Source: Lachnospiraceae bacterium UBA1201 (lineage in GTDB: Bacteria; Bacillota; Clostridia; Lachnospirales; Lachnospiraceae). From it: a stretch of 18,039 nucleotides of DNA. Both the position numbers and the translations under genes were made by a program. The stretch spans positions 1-18,039 of the forward strand of contig DBXX01000100.1 of NCBI GenBank assembly GCA_002309675.1. Direction: 5' to 3'. The notes beneath the pieces were generated by a model. The model saw only the letters and a list, made by a program, of their open reading frames with translations, did not search any database and was not told the DNA's origin. Every line of letters begins with the position of its first letter. The stretch's first letter is position 1. Below, one piece after another: positions 1 to 8,089 of this stretch.

Positions 1-2
1 TG

Positions 3-128
3 TCGAAGCGGGCCCCCTCAGAGCCGGCTTCGAACGAGCGGAATGTTTTTCATGACGAGCGACCTGACCGGGAGAGATCGCATTCCGAGGAAGTACCACT
101 ACGTGGCGGCCCACAGCCTAAAAGGTGA
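3..128 (+). CDS. Possible 3' end of a rightward gene (partial, unidentified)
   Basis: One reading frame on the plus strand is open from the left edge (first full codon at 3) to a TGA at 126-128. It gives 41 residues, highly charged and rich in Arg, Glu, Pro and Ser, ending EVPLRGGPQPKR. This could be the disordered tail of a gene that starts outside the window and converges on the pilus operon. The stretch is short, a neighbouring frame is also open, and I recognise no family. The stop lies at the edge of a REP-like hairpin (125-153), a common place for such elements. It may equally be non-coding. Confidence 0.25.
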   Translation, partial: SKRAPSEPASNERNVFHDERPDRERSHSEEVPLRGGPQPKR

Positions 129-153
129 CAGAGAGAACCGTCCCCGGTGTCAC
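125..153. repeat. REP-like imperfect palindrome with GGGGACGGTTCTC core
   Basis: GTGACA at 125-130 pairs with TGTCAC at 148-153. The interior, read on the minus strand, is CCGGGGACGGTTCTCTC. From memory, this GTGTCA...GGGGACGGTTCTC...TGACAC layout is scattered in intergenic DNA of many Clostridia and may be linked to REP-associated Y1 transposases; I could not check this. A related, fully symmetrical element is at 15370-15400. It sits between the end of the pilus operon and a possible convergent gene end. Confidence 0.5.
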
Positions 154-177
154 ATCCACACATTGTGCATTGGGAAT

Positions 178-211
178 GACAGCGGGCCCGGCAAATGCCG
201 GGCCCGCTGTC
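178..211. terminator. GC-rich perfect hairpin downstream of the pilus operon
   Basis: The 16-nt arms at 178-193 and 196-211 are perfect reverse complements around a two-base centre, so the practical loop is about four bases and the stem about 15 bp. It begins 22 nt beyond the stop of the last pilin gene. Neither side has a proper T-tract (the minus-strand sequence leaving the stem is ATTCCC). It may therefore be a Rho-assisted or bidirectional terminator, or an mRNA 3'-end stabiliser, rather than a textbook intrinsic terminator. Confidence 0.55.
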
Positions 212-232
212 ATTCGAAAGGAGTTTATATGA

Positions 233-2602
233 TTAATGATACTTCGATCTCGCGCTGATCAGCTGTCCGTCGTAATAGATCTCGATACGATCGTTAATAC
301 TGGAGAGCAGACTCTGGAACTGCGAATTCAAATTCCAGTTGGAAAGGCCGAGACTCCAATTAAATGTAATCGAGAAGCTTTGTGAACCGAGCTTATTATC
401 TGCTCCGGTAGAACCTTCGATATAATTGCTGCCCTTCGTTGAACTGCCTCCTGAGCTCCAAATGAATTGATCGCTGTTTTCGATCTGCGCATTTTGATAA
501 TTTGCACCGGTATAGTAGACATTGATCGAATTGGTCAAATCACCGGTGTAGTACCGGAATTTGAGTTTACTCAGGTCTGTTCCTTTGGAATTCACGAACG
601 AAGCCGAAATCTTCGGATTGCCGCCTTCGATCACCGCACTCATCTGCGCTACATTCGGTGCATTCGGATCGGATGCGGGTTCAGTAGTTCCACCGCCGTT
701 TCCATTGCCGTTTCCATTGCCGTTTCCGCCGCCACCGGGGTTCGGTGCGGTCGGTGAATACGATGCCGGCGGGCTGATCAACTGGCCTGCGTAGTAAACT
801 TCTACGCATTTATCCATATTGTTAAGGTACTGCTTTACGGATTCTGAGAAAGGCGGTCCCATATTCAGGGTCACCGACGCTGTCTCGATCTCGCTCTGGT
901 TGATATCATTTACCGACACCACGCCGCTCAAGTCGTAGTAGCCGCCTCCGGTAGCAAGGTTTGTATTCTGGCTCGAAACCTGGGAAAATGAAACCTTTCT
1001 GTCCCAAACGCTGATACCGGACGTCGAACCTACGTATACGCGGAATTTCAGTTTATTGTGGCTCATTCCGGTCGCGCCGGTAAGCTGTACATTGAAACTA
1101 CTGTAGAAACCCCATTCCTGAAGATTGTGGTTCACACCGGTAACGGTTGCTTTCAAGTTCTCGAGAACGATCTCGTCTGCCAGTTCCACCGGTGCAGCCT
1201 GTGTCGTCGGCTCTACGTAAGGCTCTGTCGGCTCCACGTACGGTTGCGGCGGCGCCTGAGTCGGAGCCTCGGTCGGTGTAACGACGCTGCTTCCGTCAGA
1301 GACTGCGATCTCCGCGACGCCGGAAGGCTGGATGACCTCCGAAGTGCCCTTCTTATAGGGAACGATGTAGAGGTATCCGTTTCCGCTTCGGTTGTATTCC
1401 TGCGGGATCACGGTCAGGCGGTTCTTCGAAATGCCTGCGCCCTGCGAAACTTCCTTCGCAGTCGTTACCTTGACTACTGCGCTGCCGCCGCTCATCAGTG
1501 TGGACTGCTGTCCGCTTTCGAGGGCAATGCCGCTCAGGCCGGAAAAACCGTTTGCATAATCGTTTACCTTATTCTCCGAGAAGAACAGTTTAAAGGACAG
1601 GCCCGCATTGTCCGCGTTGATGCCTTTAATATTCGATGTCAGTGTCGTGCCTACCAGATCTGCCTTGTTGAACGATTTGTTTTCGCCGACGATCGCAACC
1701 GCCGAAAGATGCAGGTTCACGGTCTGCTTCGTGCCATCGGCCGTCTCACCGACCAGCTGAAGGCGGATGTCCCGGTTCCAATCGTACCCGGCCTTTACCG
1801 TGAGAACGCCGTTTTCCAACGTGATCTGTGCGGTGGATCCGGTCTGGATCTGGTCATTATCCTCTGCCCCCGACTTGACCGACCATGAAGTATAGGTGTC
1901 AGTCAGTTTCAGGATATTCTTCGCATAGTCGTTCAGGTTCAATGCCTGTCCGCGATAGATCTCGCCTTCCGAGTCAAAGTCTTCCTCGCCGAGGCTGTCG
2001 ATCCACTTCGCGCGCTCATTGATCTCTGTGATATTACGGATGTTGTAAGTTCTGGATGCAGAATACTCCGCGCCTTCCAGCGAAAAATCCAAATTCACAC
2101 GGAACATTCCGAGGCTGGCCAGTTCGGTCAAATCCACGCTGAACGCGCTCACGTATTTGGAGAGCGGGATATTCTGGCGGGATACCGTCGACCATCCGCT
2201 GTTCATCGATGCAGAGCCCTGCTCCACGATCGGCTTTCCGGCTGTCGCATCATATGCGCCGTAGATCTTATCCTGGCGTGTGTAACGGAGCATGTTCGAC
2301 GATTGGTCGAAAGAGATCAAATACTTGCTGAGGGTCGTGCCCTTCAGGATGTATGCGGTAAATGTACCGGAGGAGAAGGAGAAACATCCCGAGTCCGCGG
2401 TACCGTCCGTGACCAGCTTTTCAATAAAGTTCATGGTCTCTTGGGCTTCCATCTGCATACGTGCTTCCCGGGTGCCCCTGGTATATTGTCTCGAGGACGA
2501 CGTGACAAATGTGGTCAGCATCGTCATTACCAGGCCTAAAAGCGCGATGGTCACAAGCATCTCGATCAATGTAAAACCTTGATTTCGCGAGTTCGCTTTC
2601 AT
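233..2602 (-). CDS. Giant PilW/GspJ-like minor pilin with two CBM3-like C-terminal repeats
   Basis: A 789-residue type IV prepilin. The leader ends QG|FTLIEML (G9, F10) with the conserved Glu at mature position 5, followed by a hydrophobic helix to about residue 34. Residues 35-190 look like a PilW/GspJ-type pilin body and about 200-435 like Ig-type beta domains. A Thr/Pro/Glu linker (442-472, PTEAPTQAP and repeated YVEPT) leads to repeat A (about 473-612), a glycine-asparagine linker (622-640, five NG units) and repeat B (about 648-789). Both repeats have an LKFR-x-Y strand and end in a Tyr-Tyr, Asp/Ala-Gly-Gln-Leu-Ile-Ser strand. Repeat B reads DLSKLKFRYY early and has a SNW motif late, which recalls CBM3. 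The start follows AGAAAGGAGG by 8 nt. It is the last gene of the operon. Most pilins have 120-250 residues, so this one is several times longer. The pilin call is firm; CBM3 is inference. Confidence 0.85.
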   Translation of the reverse strand: MKANSRNQGFTLIEMLVTIALLGLVMTMLTTFVTSSSRQYTRGTREARMQMEAQETMNFIEKLVTDGTADSGCFSFSSGTFTAYILKGTTLSKYLISFDQSSNMLRYTRQDKIYGAYDATAGKPIVEQGSASMNSGWSTVSRQNIPLSKYVSAFSVDLTELASLGMFRVNLDFSLEGAEYSASRTYNIRNITEINERAKWIDSLGEEDFDSEGEIYRGQALNLNDYAKNILKLTDTYTSWSVKSGAEDNDQIQTGSTAQITLENGVLTVKAGYDWNRDIRLQLVGETADGTKQTVNLHLSAVAIVGENKSFNKADLVGTTLTSNIKGINADNAGLSFKLFFSENKVNDYANGFSGLSGIALESGQQSTLMSGGSAVVKVTTAKEVSQGAGISKNRLTVIPQEYNRSGNGYLYIVPYKKGTSEVIQPSGVAEIAVSDGSSVVTPTEAPTQAPPQPYVEPTEPYVEPTTQAAPVELADEIVLENLKATVTGVNHNLQEWGFYSSFNVQLTGATGMSHNKLKFRVYVGSTSGISVWDRKVSFSQVSSQNTNLATGGGYYDLSGVVSVNDINQSEIETASVTLNMGPPFSESVKQYLNNMDKCVEVYYAGQLISPPASYSPTAPNPGGGGNGNGNGNGNGGGTTEPASDPNAPNVAQMSAVIEGGNPKISASFVNSKGTDLSKLKFRYYTGDLTNSINVYYTGANYQNAQIENSDQFIWSSGGSSTKGSNYIEGSTGADNKLGSQSFSITFNWSLGLSNWNLNSQFQSLLSSINDRIEIYYDGQLISARSKYH

Positions 2603-2622
2603 AACGGTCGTCCTCCTTTCTG

Positions 2623-3135
2623 TTAAACTTCACCTACAAAGTGTTTTCCTGTTTCAAATATCAATGTGATCGTTTTATAACTTCCGTTGGGATTTCCGAT
2701 ACAGAGTTTGCTGTAATAGGTCTCGACCGATCCGGTCCCTGCCACTTTCTTCATCGCCCCGGAGGACTCGGAAAATTGTATCGTGATGCCGTTTCCGGTC
2801 ACCTGCGTCCAGCCGCTTTCGTGTCCGGCACTGTATGTTTTATAGAAGATCGGGATCTTCGCTTCCATGGCCTTTTCAGGACTCATTCCACCGACCTGAA
2901 CCATGTAGTTCCCGTTTTCCACATACAGTTTAAAATCGTAGTTCACGGAACGTGTCATCGTAAACGTCCTCGCCTGCGACAACGATGTGTCGATCAGGTT
3001 GGTGGCGGATCCCACCTTGCTTCTGCCGAGGCTGATGTTCATTGCTAAGATACCGATGAGGACGCCGATGATCACAACGACCATGAGCAGCTCGATCAGA
3101 GTAACGCCCCGATTATCTTTATTCAGTTTTTTCAT
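2623..3135 (-). CDS. GspH/FimT-like type IV minor pilin
   Basis: About 170 residues with a class III prepilin signal, RG|VTLIELLMVVVIIGVLIG, including the Glu at mature position 5 and a roughly 20-residue hydrophobic helix. The mature helix runs into a GspH/FimT-like pattern (ATNLIDTSLSQARTFTMTRS) and a beta-rich C-terminus. Minor pilins of this type help prime pilus assembly at the tip. I chose ATG at 3135, with GGAGG 8 nt upstream. A GTG three codons earlier (3144) overlaps that ribosome binding site and is unlikely. The stop is 20 nt before the next pilin start. It is separated from the upstream gene by a long structured spacer, unlike the tight spacing elsewhere in the operon. Confidence 0.85.
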   Translation of the reverse strand: MKKLNKDNRGVTLIELLMVVVIIGVLIGILAMNISLGRSKVGSATNLIDTSLSQARTFTMTRSVNYDFKLYVENGNYMVQVGGMSPEKAMEAKIPIFYKTYSAGHESGWTQVTGNGITIQFSESSGAMKKVAGTGSVETYYSKLCIGNPNGSYKTITLIFETGKHFVGEV

Positions 3136-3175
3136 CGGCTTCACCTCCCTCTAAATAATTGATATGCCACGCTTT

Positions 3176-3338
3176 ATGATACCACGGATTTCTCCGTGCT
3201 TCGCACTCTCGAAATCCTACAAACATTCGCCATACGATTCGCTTTCCTTCGGAAATCGGTATGGCTCATGTTTGTTCGGCTCTCAAGGTCCGAACCGACC
3301 ATAAATGGTCGTTCGGTACTTTTCGAGCCTTGTATCAT
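3176..3338 (-). other. Structured 163-nt intergenic element (three hairpins inside a closing stem)
   Basis: ATGATAC (3176-3182) pairs with GTATCAT (3332-3338) and encloses three successive stem-loops. The first is GGATTTC 3186-3192 with GAAATCC 3211-3217, with an inner GTGC/GCAC. The second is ACAAACAT 3219-3226 with ATGTTTGT 3268-3275, stacked with GCCATAC 3229-3235 / GTATGGC 3259-3265 and TTTCC/GGAAA. The third is GGCTC 3278-3282 with GAGCC 3325-3329, containing CGACCA/TGGTCG around a TAAA loop. The closing stem overlaps the stop codon of the upstream pilin-like gene (3335-3337). It occupies nearly all of the only long spacer in the operon. Candidates are an mRNA processing or stability element, an attenuator, or a small non-autonomous mobile element. 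I recognise no known RNA family. Confidence 0.55.
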
Positions 3339-4852
3339 TCCATGCTCCAGTTGCTAAACGTTACCCATACCGCGTTGGTCTGGGATCCTTCGCTACCGCC
3401 TGTTGAGGAACCGGCTCCGAGTTTCGTTACCAGATCATCAGCAAACAATGCGCTGAGCTGTACATATACATCTTTGTTATTCAAACGACCTATCTTGATC
3501 CACTTATCCATGGCATCCTCCATGTTGTGAGCCATCGTATACGGCATGATCTCATAGGTGTCGTTATTCTCGGAAAACTTAACGCTACTGTCCGAAACAA
3601 ACATTCCGGCATACTGTCCGGCTACCTGGAAGGACATCTCTGTGGTCTTGTTCGGATTGATCAGGATGCCTACCAGAGATTTGCCGCTCTGTGTGTAGGA
3701 CCAGTCGTTATTGATCGGGATAGTCTGGTTCGTTCTGGAGAAAAGGATGGTCGTATTCTCACCCTCCAGCCCCTGACCATTCATGACCGTATTCGGGTCG
3801 ATCCAGTGAGATGCATCCTGCTGTCCGTGATCCTTCGCATATTTATATCCGAAGTGATCAAAAGTCATTTGCTGATCACCAACGCGCGCCGTAACCTGCT
3901 TATCCGCTGCCAACACTTCTTCCATTTGCAGATGATTTACTTTATTCGCCAACGATGCGTTATTTCTGGACTCCCAGTCACTCGGGATAACACTGCCTCC
4001 GTTCTTCGTGATACCGTCTTTGATATAGAGGTTCTTCACACTCGGAGAGATCTTAAGGATCGACGTGCTGTCCTGTAAGGTGACCTTACCGTTGATGATA
4101 ACGGTCGCGCTTCCGCCGGAAGTATCGGAAAATGAAAGCGTGTTGCCCTTTCCGATGTATACATCACCGTCAATAGTGATCGTATTTCCCGTAAAGATGA
4201 TCTCGGCGTTTTTCGTACAAGTGATGTTGACCGCCGGTGTGAAACTGTTTTCCGCCTTAGCGTATACGTTTCCGTGAATAGTAACTTTTTTAACATTCGA
4301 CCCGGAGAAATTCATACCGTTCATCGCGATGAAACTGTAGTCCATCAGTTTTGCTTTCTTCTGGACTTTCGGAAAATCCATGATGATATCGGTCGTGAGG
4401 TGGGTCTTCATTCCCTGCTCTGTGTAAACGATGTCGACATTTTCCAGTTTCACTTTCGTGGAGTCGTAGGAAAGATTTGCCGATGATGCATTGATCGTTA
4501 CACGTCCTCCTCCGTCGGCTGCAGCCGCGTTGTAGCTGGAGAAGAACTTATTGAAGTTGTTAGTGTTCATCAAATACTGATACGCCGTCAACGCCTTATC
4601 CGTCGATCCCTGAACCGCTGCCTGCACTTCGTTTCGAAGATCCACGCGGATCTTTTCCAACGCCAGCTCGGTCTTATAGCTGTTCTGTTTCGACTTATAG
4701 TTGTTCAGGCGCATTCGGTAGTTCATGGATGCCATGGTTAGTAAGGACGACGCCATAATCATGATAATGAGAATGGTCAATATAACTGTGATCATGGCTG
4801 CGCCGCGGTCATCCCTATTTTTGCTATGATATGAGTTCAAAATCTTTCTCAT
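3335..4852 (-). CDS. PilX-like pilus protein with beta-helix-like body
   Basis: A 505-residue protein with an atypical prepilin-like start: a basic leader, DDRGAAMI, then a long hydrophobic helix (about 20-43) followed by an amphipathic, Lys/Asn-rich extension (NYRMRLNNYKSKQNSYKTE). This resembles PilX_N-type minor pilins, where the position-5 Glu is often missing; none is seen here. Residues about 176-280 carry regular short beta strands (VTIHGNVYAKA, ITIDGDVYIGKG, VIINGKVTLQ), suggesting a right-handed beta-helix or polymer-forming fold. The C-terminal 200 residues match nothing I know. The start follows GAAAGGAGG by 6 nt, and the upstream gene stops 15 nt earlier. It probably acts at the pilus tip or as a surface adhesin; the family call is moderate. 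Confidence 0.7.
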   Translation of the reverse strand: MRKILNSYHSKNRDDRGAAMITVILTILIIMIMASSLLTMASMNYRMRLNNYKSKQNSYKTELALEKIRVDLRNEVQAAVQGSTDKALTAYQYLMNTNNFNKFFSSYNAAAADGGGRVTINASSANLSYDSTKVKLENVDIVYTEQGMKTHLTTDIIMDFPKVQKKAKLMDYSFIAMNGMNFSGSNVKKVTIHGNVYAKAENSFTPAVNITCTKNAEIIFTGNTITIDGDVYIGKGNTLSFSDTSGGSATVIINGKVTLQDSTSILKISPSVKNLYIKDGITKNGGSVIPSDWESRNNASLANKVNHLQMEEVLAADKQVTARVGDQQMTFDHFGYKYAKDHGQQDASHWIDPNTVMNGQGLEGENTTILFSRTNQTIPINNDWSYTQSGKSLVGILINPNKTTEMSFQVAGQYAGMFVSDSSVKFSENNDTYEIMPYTMAHNMEDAMDKWIKIGRLNNKDVYVQLSALFADDLVTKLGAGSSTGGSEGSQTNAVWVTFSNWSME

Positions 4853-4867
4853 CGAGCGTCCTCCTTT

Positions 4868-5413
4868 CTACTTATTTCTGACCGCTCCGGTCAATGTCAC
4901 CAATCGCGACGATTCGGATAGAAAATCTGTCTCACCACGATAGATCTCGGCCTTAACATGATACAAAAAATAGGTTTTTCCGTTCTCATCCGGTGTAAAA
5001 TCCAGTACGATATGATACTTTCGGCCGGAATAATTTACATTCAGAAGATAGTAGATGGTGCGTGTCCCGGAAGAAACCTTACGCAAAGCGTTTCCGGATA
5101 CCGGGGCCGATGTCGGCTGTGCCGTCACCGCCATGCACGCGACCGGTGAAAACTCCTGCGAGCTGAGAAGATGAAAACCGTTAGCCGGATTATTCATCTG
5201 CGCCTCGATGCTCTCGAACGTGTCCGCTGTCATCCGCTCCATCAGGTTCTGACCGAGGTCGGTGCCCTTAAGGACATCCCTGGACTTTGCGTTCAACCTT
5301 CCGGACATTACGATGGTCTGGAACAGCGGGACCAGTGCGAGTGCAAGGATGGTAACTGAGATCAGCAACTCGATCAATGTAAAGCCCGCGTTCTTATTCT
5401 GTTTTTTCTCCAT
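4868..5413 (-). CDS. PilV/GspI-like type IV minor pilin
   Basis: About 181 residues. The prepilin motif AG|FTLIELLISVTILALALVP has the Glu at mature position 5, then a helix rich in Leu/Ala/Val and LNAKSRDVLKGTDLGQNLMERM, typical of PilV/GspI pilins. The remainder is a short beta-rich head ending SRLVTLTGAVRNK. I chose ATG at 5413 because GGAGGTGAG lies just upstream. An earlier TTG at 5455 would overlap the upstream stop and lacks a comparable ribosome binding site. It sits between pilO and the PilX-like gene, as expected for a minor pilin cluster. Confidence 0.85.
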   Translation of the reverse strand: MEKKQNKNAGFTLIELLISVTILALALVPLFQTIVMSGRLNAKSRDVLKGTDLGQNLMERMTADTFESIEAQMNNPANGFHLLSSQEFSPVACMAVTAQPTSAPVSGNALRKVSSGTRTIYYLLNVNYSGRKYHIVLDFTPDENGKTYFLYHVKAEIYRGETDFLSESSRLVTLTGAVRNK

Positions 5414-5451
5414 GCACTCACCTCCTCCCATGATCGCTTGGTTCATTTCTT

Positions 5452-6234
5452 TCAATCAGCTGCCTTCGTCTCTTCAACTCCGGTTCCGGAGCGGAAGATG
5501 TCGACAACGCCGTGATCCATATCGGGGATCTCGAGCGGCTCATATACGCCGCCGTTGTTGGTCATCGTGTAACGGTTCAGTGTGATCGTACCGGTGATGG
5601 TGTAACCTCTCTCCTTACGAAGCTTTATAGCCGCTTCTTTCTCGGCTTCCTCTTCCGGTGAAAGTTTCACGTCCTCGATCAGATTACCCGAAGGGTCGAA
5701 TGCGAGGATGTCGTCCGGATTGTCGACCTTTATGGTGAAGGACTCGATGTTCTGCAGTTCCTTCGAATTATAGAGGGCCTTCAACATGCTCTTAAGTCCG
5801 TTGTAATGGGTCGCATATTTGAATTCCATCGAATTATTCTGCGCCATCATCGAGAACCCGGATGCCTCACCGGTTCCGGCTACCACATAGACTACGGAAG
5901 GATCCGTCATCTTCAGTTCGGATATCAGAAGATCCTGCGTGTTCAACAGTTGTTTCACATACATGATCGTATCTTCGTGACTGATCTCCGGTTGGAACTC
6001 TTTTGCAATCTTATTTATCTCTTCTTCGTATTCTTTGATCCTTCTCTCCATCGCGGGCTGCTGTGCCTTCTTCGATTTCAGGTCGTCGACCGTGATCTGC
6101 AATGCGTCTGATTGCTGATCTCTCGAGTCTGCGTCCTCCATCTTCGCTTTGAAGTAAAACTGATAAGCGACAAATGCAAGGGCAATGCCTGCGAGATATA
6201 AAATTACGGATAGATCCCGTTTTGTGATTTTCAT
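5452..6234 (-). CDS. pilO: PilO-like inner-membrane pilus assembly protein
   Basis: A 260-residue protein with one N-terminal membrane helix (about 9-27), a predicted coiled coil (about 30-80, rich in Lys/Glu with regular Leu/Ile) and a C-terminal alpha/beta domain, the architecture of PilO/GspM proteins. PilO pairs with PilN and links the cytoplasmic PilM ring to the pilin machinery. Sequence identity to any named PilO cannot be judged here; the call rests on architecture and on position directly after the PilM-PilN gene, with a 15-nt gap. AAAGGGGG precedes the ATG. The C-terminus has an acidic Glu/Ala segment and a Thr/Ile-rich strand (TITGTITLNRYTM). Confidence 0.75.
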   Translation of the reverse strand: MKITKRDLSVILYLAGIALAFVAYQFYFKAKMEDADSRDQQSDALQITVDDLKSKKAQQPAMERRIKEYEEEINKIAKEFQPEISHEDTIMYVKQLLNTQDLLISELKMTDPSVVYVVAGTGEASGFSMMAQNNSMEFKYATHYNGLKSMLKALYNSKELQNIESFTIKVDNPDDILAFDPSGNLIEDVKLSPEEEAEKEAAIKLRKERGYTITGTITLNRYTMTNNGGVYEPLEIPDMDHGVVDIFRSGTGVEETKAAD

Positions 6235-6249
6235 AGCAATGCCCCCTTT

Positions 6250-8031
6250 CTACTTAGCATTTTCGATCTCCTGCATGGTCTTATACATGCCGGATACGTT
6301 GAATGTGTAGATCTTTTTCTTGGTTTCTTCCTGAACTTCACGGGTCGATATAGTGCCGCTGCCCTTATATTCCTTAACCCATTCTTCAAATTCGCTTTCC
6401 GCCATGGTCGCGATCAATTCATCGTCCTCATAGACTTCAAAGCGTCTCTTCTGCAGTGTGTCGTCCTCTTCTTTGATATTGTAGGTAACACCGCTCTGCA
6501 GGTACTTCGACTGGCGAAGCTGCGCCAGAACTTCGGCTGCGCTGGTCCAGTCACTGGTCGTCATGTTCATCGTAAAACCGTTCGCGCTGATCGTCATATC
6601 CTGGATGCGGATATCCGACGGCATGTTATGCTCGAGTTCCTCCATGAAGTCCACGAAGTACTGGTTCGGATTCTGCGTATATTCTTTCAGCATAACCATC
6701 GCATCACGCACGTCTTTGTAATCTGCTTCTTTCTGGATGACTACCTCGATCGGCTTCAATGAATCTGCCTCAATGGTCAGCTCATCGAAACGGTTTTGCG
6801 CCGCCCGTTCGCGGAAATTTCCGTAGATGATCAGACCTGCTGCGGTAACCGCACCGATGATCGCAACACTGATCGGTAATGCCATCGAAGTCCGGCGTAC
6901 CTTCTTCTTCTGGAAGTAGTCGCTCATCAGGTTGGTCGGCCGCATCGCACCGCAGATCAAAAGGACCATCGCCGCGAAGGAATTGAGTTCGCTGTAGCGT
7001 GTGAATTCGACCTTCGGCAGGGAGTTGATCTTACGGGTCTTGATACCGAGTTCAAACTCGATCAATCCGTCGATACCCTTTATCTCGGTGCCGATACCGC
7101 TTAAGTATACCGAGTCGAGAACGACATCGGGGTTCTTAGAACGGTAGTAGTCGATGATACGTAAGAGCTGGCCCAGATAGTGGGCGAATGCTCTCGTGAT
7201 ATATACCTTCTGGAACGCGCGTCTGGTAAAGTCATCGCGTACCTGATTGTATTTCTCGTTCGCCTCGGCGATATCATCCTCACTCGGAAGGACTGTATTC
7301 ACCACGTCATCACGAATCAGTTTCTGCAGAGTCTCCATCCGGTTGAAATCATCGTCCGAAACGTCCTCAAACTCCTGCATCGCATCGACCGCCAACATGG
7401 CGCCCGCGGATACGTGCCGCTGCAGATCCATAACGCCGTCCTTAAAAACGGTGACTACGGATCCGGCCTCGCCCATGTGGATGGACAATGCCACGCCTTC
7501 GGGCTTGATCTGGTTGATCATCTCGATGATGCTGTTACCGGTGTACTCGATGCACTCCAGTGACATGTTCATAAACTTCGCCAGATCGTAGTATCCTTCG
7601 AGGAGTCCCAGCGGAACCGCCAGGAACAAAAGTTTCATTCTCTTTACCTTTGACTCGTCGGTGAATACATCCAGAAGCTTATATGTCAAATGGTAATCCT
7701 GGACCTTAACCGGAAGGTAATCTGCCGCATTCGCTTGCAGCATGTTGATGATCTTATCCTTACTTACGTAGGGAAGCACGACCTCACGGGTAACGATCCT
7801 GGTGGAAGAGATGGTAAACATGACTCGTTTTAACTTGATCTGCTGTTCCGACACGTAGTGTAATAACGTGTCGGCCATATCGCCCGGCTGATCGATCTGG
7901 CCGTCATTGACCAGTCCCGGAGGGGTCTCGAATACACAGTTGTTTTCCACATGATTGTGGTTCTTTTTATAATCGACCTCACACATTCGAGTGAGTATGC
8001 GGCCGATCTCGATATTAAGTACCTTGCTCAT
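6250..8031 (-). CDS. PilM-PilN fusion, type IV pilus alignment complex
   Basis: 593 residues from ATG at 8031, which follows GGAGGG by 8 nt; an in-frame ATG at 8070 has no such site. Residues 1-370 fit the actin-like ATPase PilM: an N-terminal LNIEIGRILTRMCEVD strand-turn, a middle domain (SIHMGEAGSVVTVFKDGVM) and the late nucleotide-binding-type loop (VYLSGIGTEIKGIDGLIE). A basic stretch (QKKKVRR) then leads to a membrane helix at about 384-405 and a PilN-like domain with LEHNMPSDIRIQDMTISANG, the usual PilN pattern. In most bacteria PilM and PilN are separate, and PilM binds the cytoplasmic N-terminus of PilN, so the fusion joins known partners. First gene of the operon, with the promoter about 60-90 nt upstream. 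Confidence 0.85.
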   Translation of the reverse strand: MSKVLNIEIGRILTRMCEVDYKKNHNHVENNCVFETPPGLVNDGQIDQPGDMADTLLHYVSEQQIKLKRVMFTISSTRIVTREVVLPYVSKDKIINMLQANAADYLPVKVQDYHLTYKLLDVFTDESKVKRMKLLFLAVPLGLLEGYYDLAKFMNMSLECIEYTGNSIIEMINQIKPEGVALSIHMGEAGSVVTVFKDGVMDLQRHVSAGAMLAVDAMQEFEDVSDDDFNRMETLQKLIRDDVVNTVLPSEDDIAEANEKYNQVRDDFTRRAFQKVYITRAFAHYLGQLLRIIDYYRSKNPDVVLDSVYLSGIGTEIKGIDGLIEFELGIKTRKINSLPKVEFTRYSELNSFAAMVLLICGAMRPTNLMSDYFQKKKVRRTSMALPISVAIIGAVTAAGLIIYGNFRERAAQNRFDELTIEADSLKPIEVVIQKEADYKDVRDAMVMLKEYTQNPNQYFVDFMEELEHNMPSDIRIQDMTISANGFTMNMTTSDWTSAAEVLAQLRQSKYLQSGVTYNIKEEDDTLQKRRFEVYEDDELIATMAESEFEEWVKEYKGSGTISTREVQEETKKKIYTFNVSGMYKTMQEIENAK

Positions 8032-8089
8032 AAAACAATCCCTCCGATCGTTTATTTTCATTCGAATCAATCATACTGATTGTTCTATT

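Noticed and set aside
43..258. Plus-strand open frame of 71 codons at the left edge
   Set aside because: It runs through the REP-like element and the 178-211 hairpin, has no ribosome binding site at its ATG, and its end is antisense to the last pilin gene.
217..258. AAAGGAG followed by ATG at 229 giving a nine-codon plus-strand peptide
   Set aside because: The ribosome-site match is good, but the peptide is only nine residues, overlaps the pilin gene end in antisense, and has no promoter that I can see.
1058..1888. Long plus-strand open frame opposite the large pilin gene
   Set aside because: The product is Arg/Cys/His-rich with no recognisable domain, and the minus-strand frame has a clear pilin signal, linkers and repeats. 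It is a shadow of codon bias.
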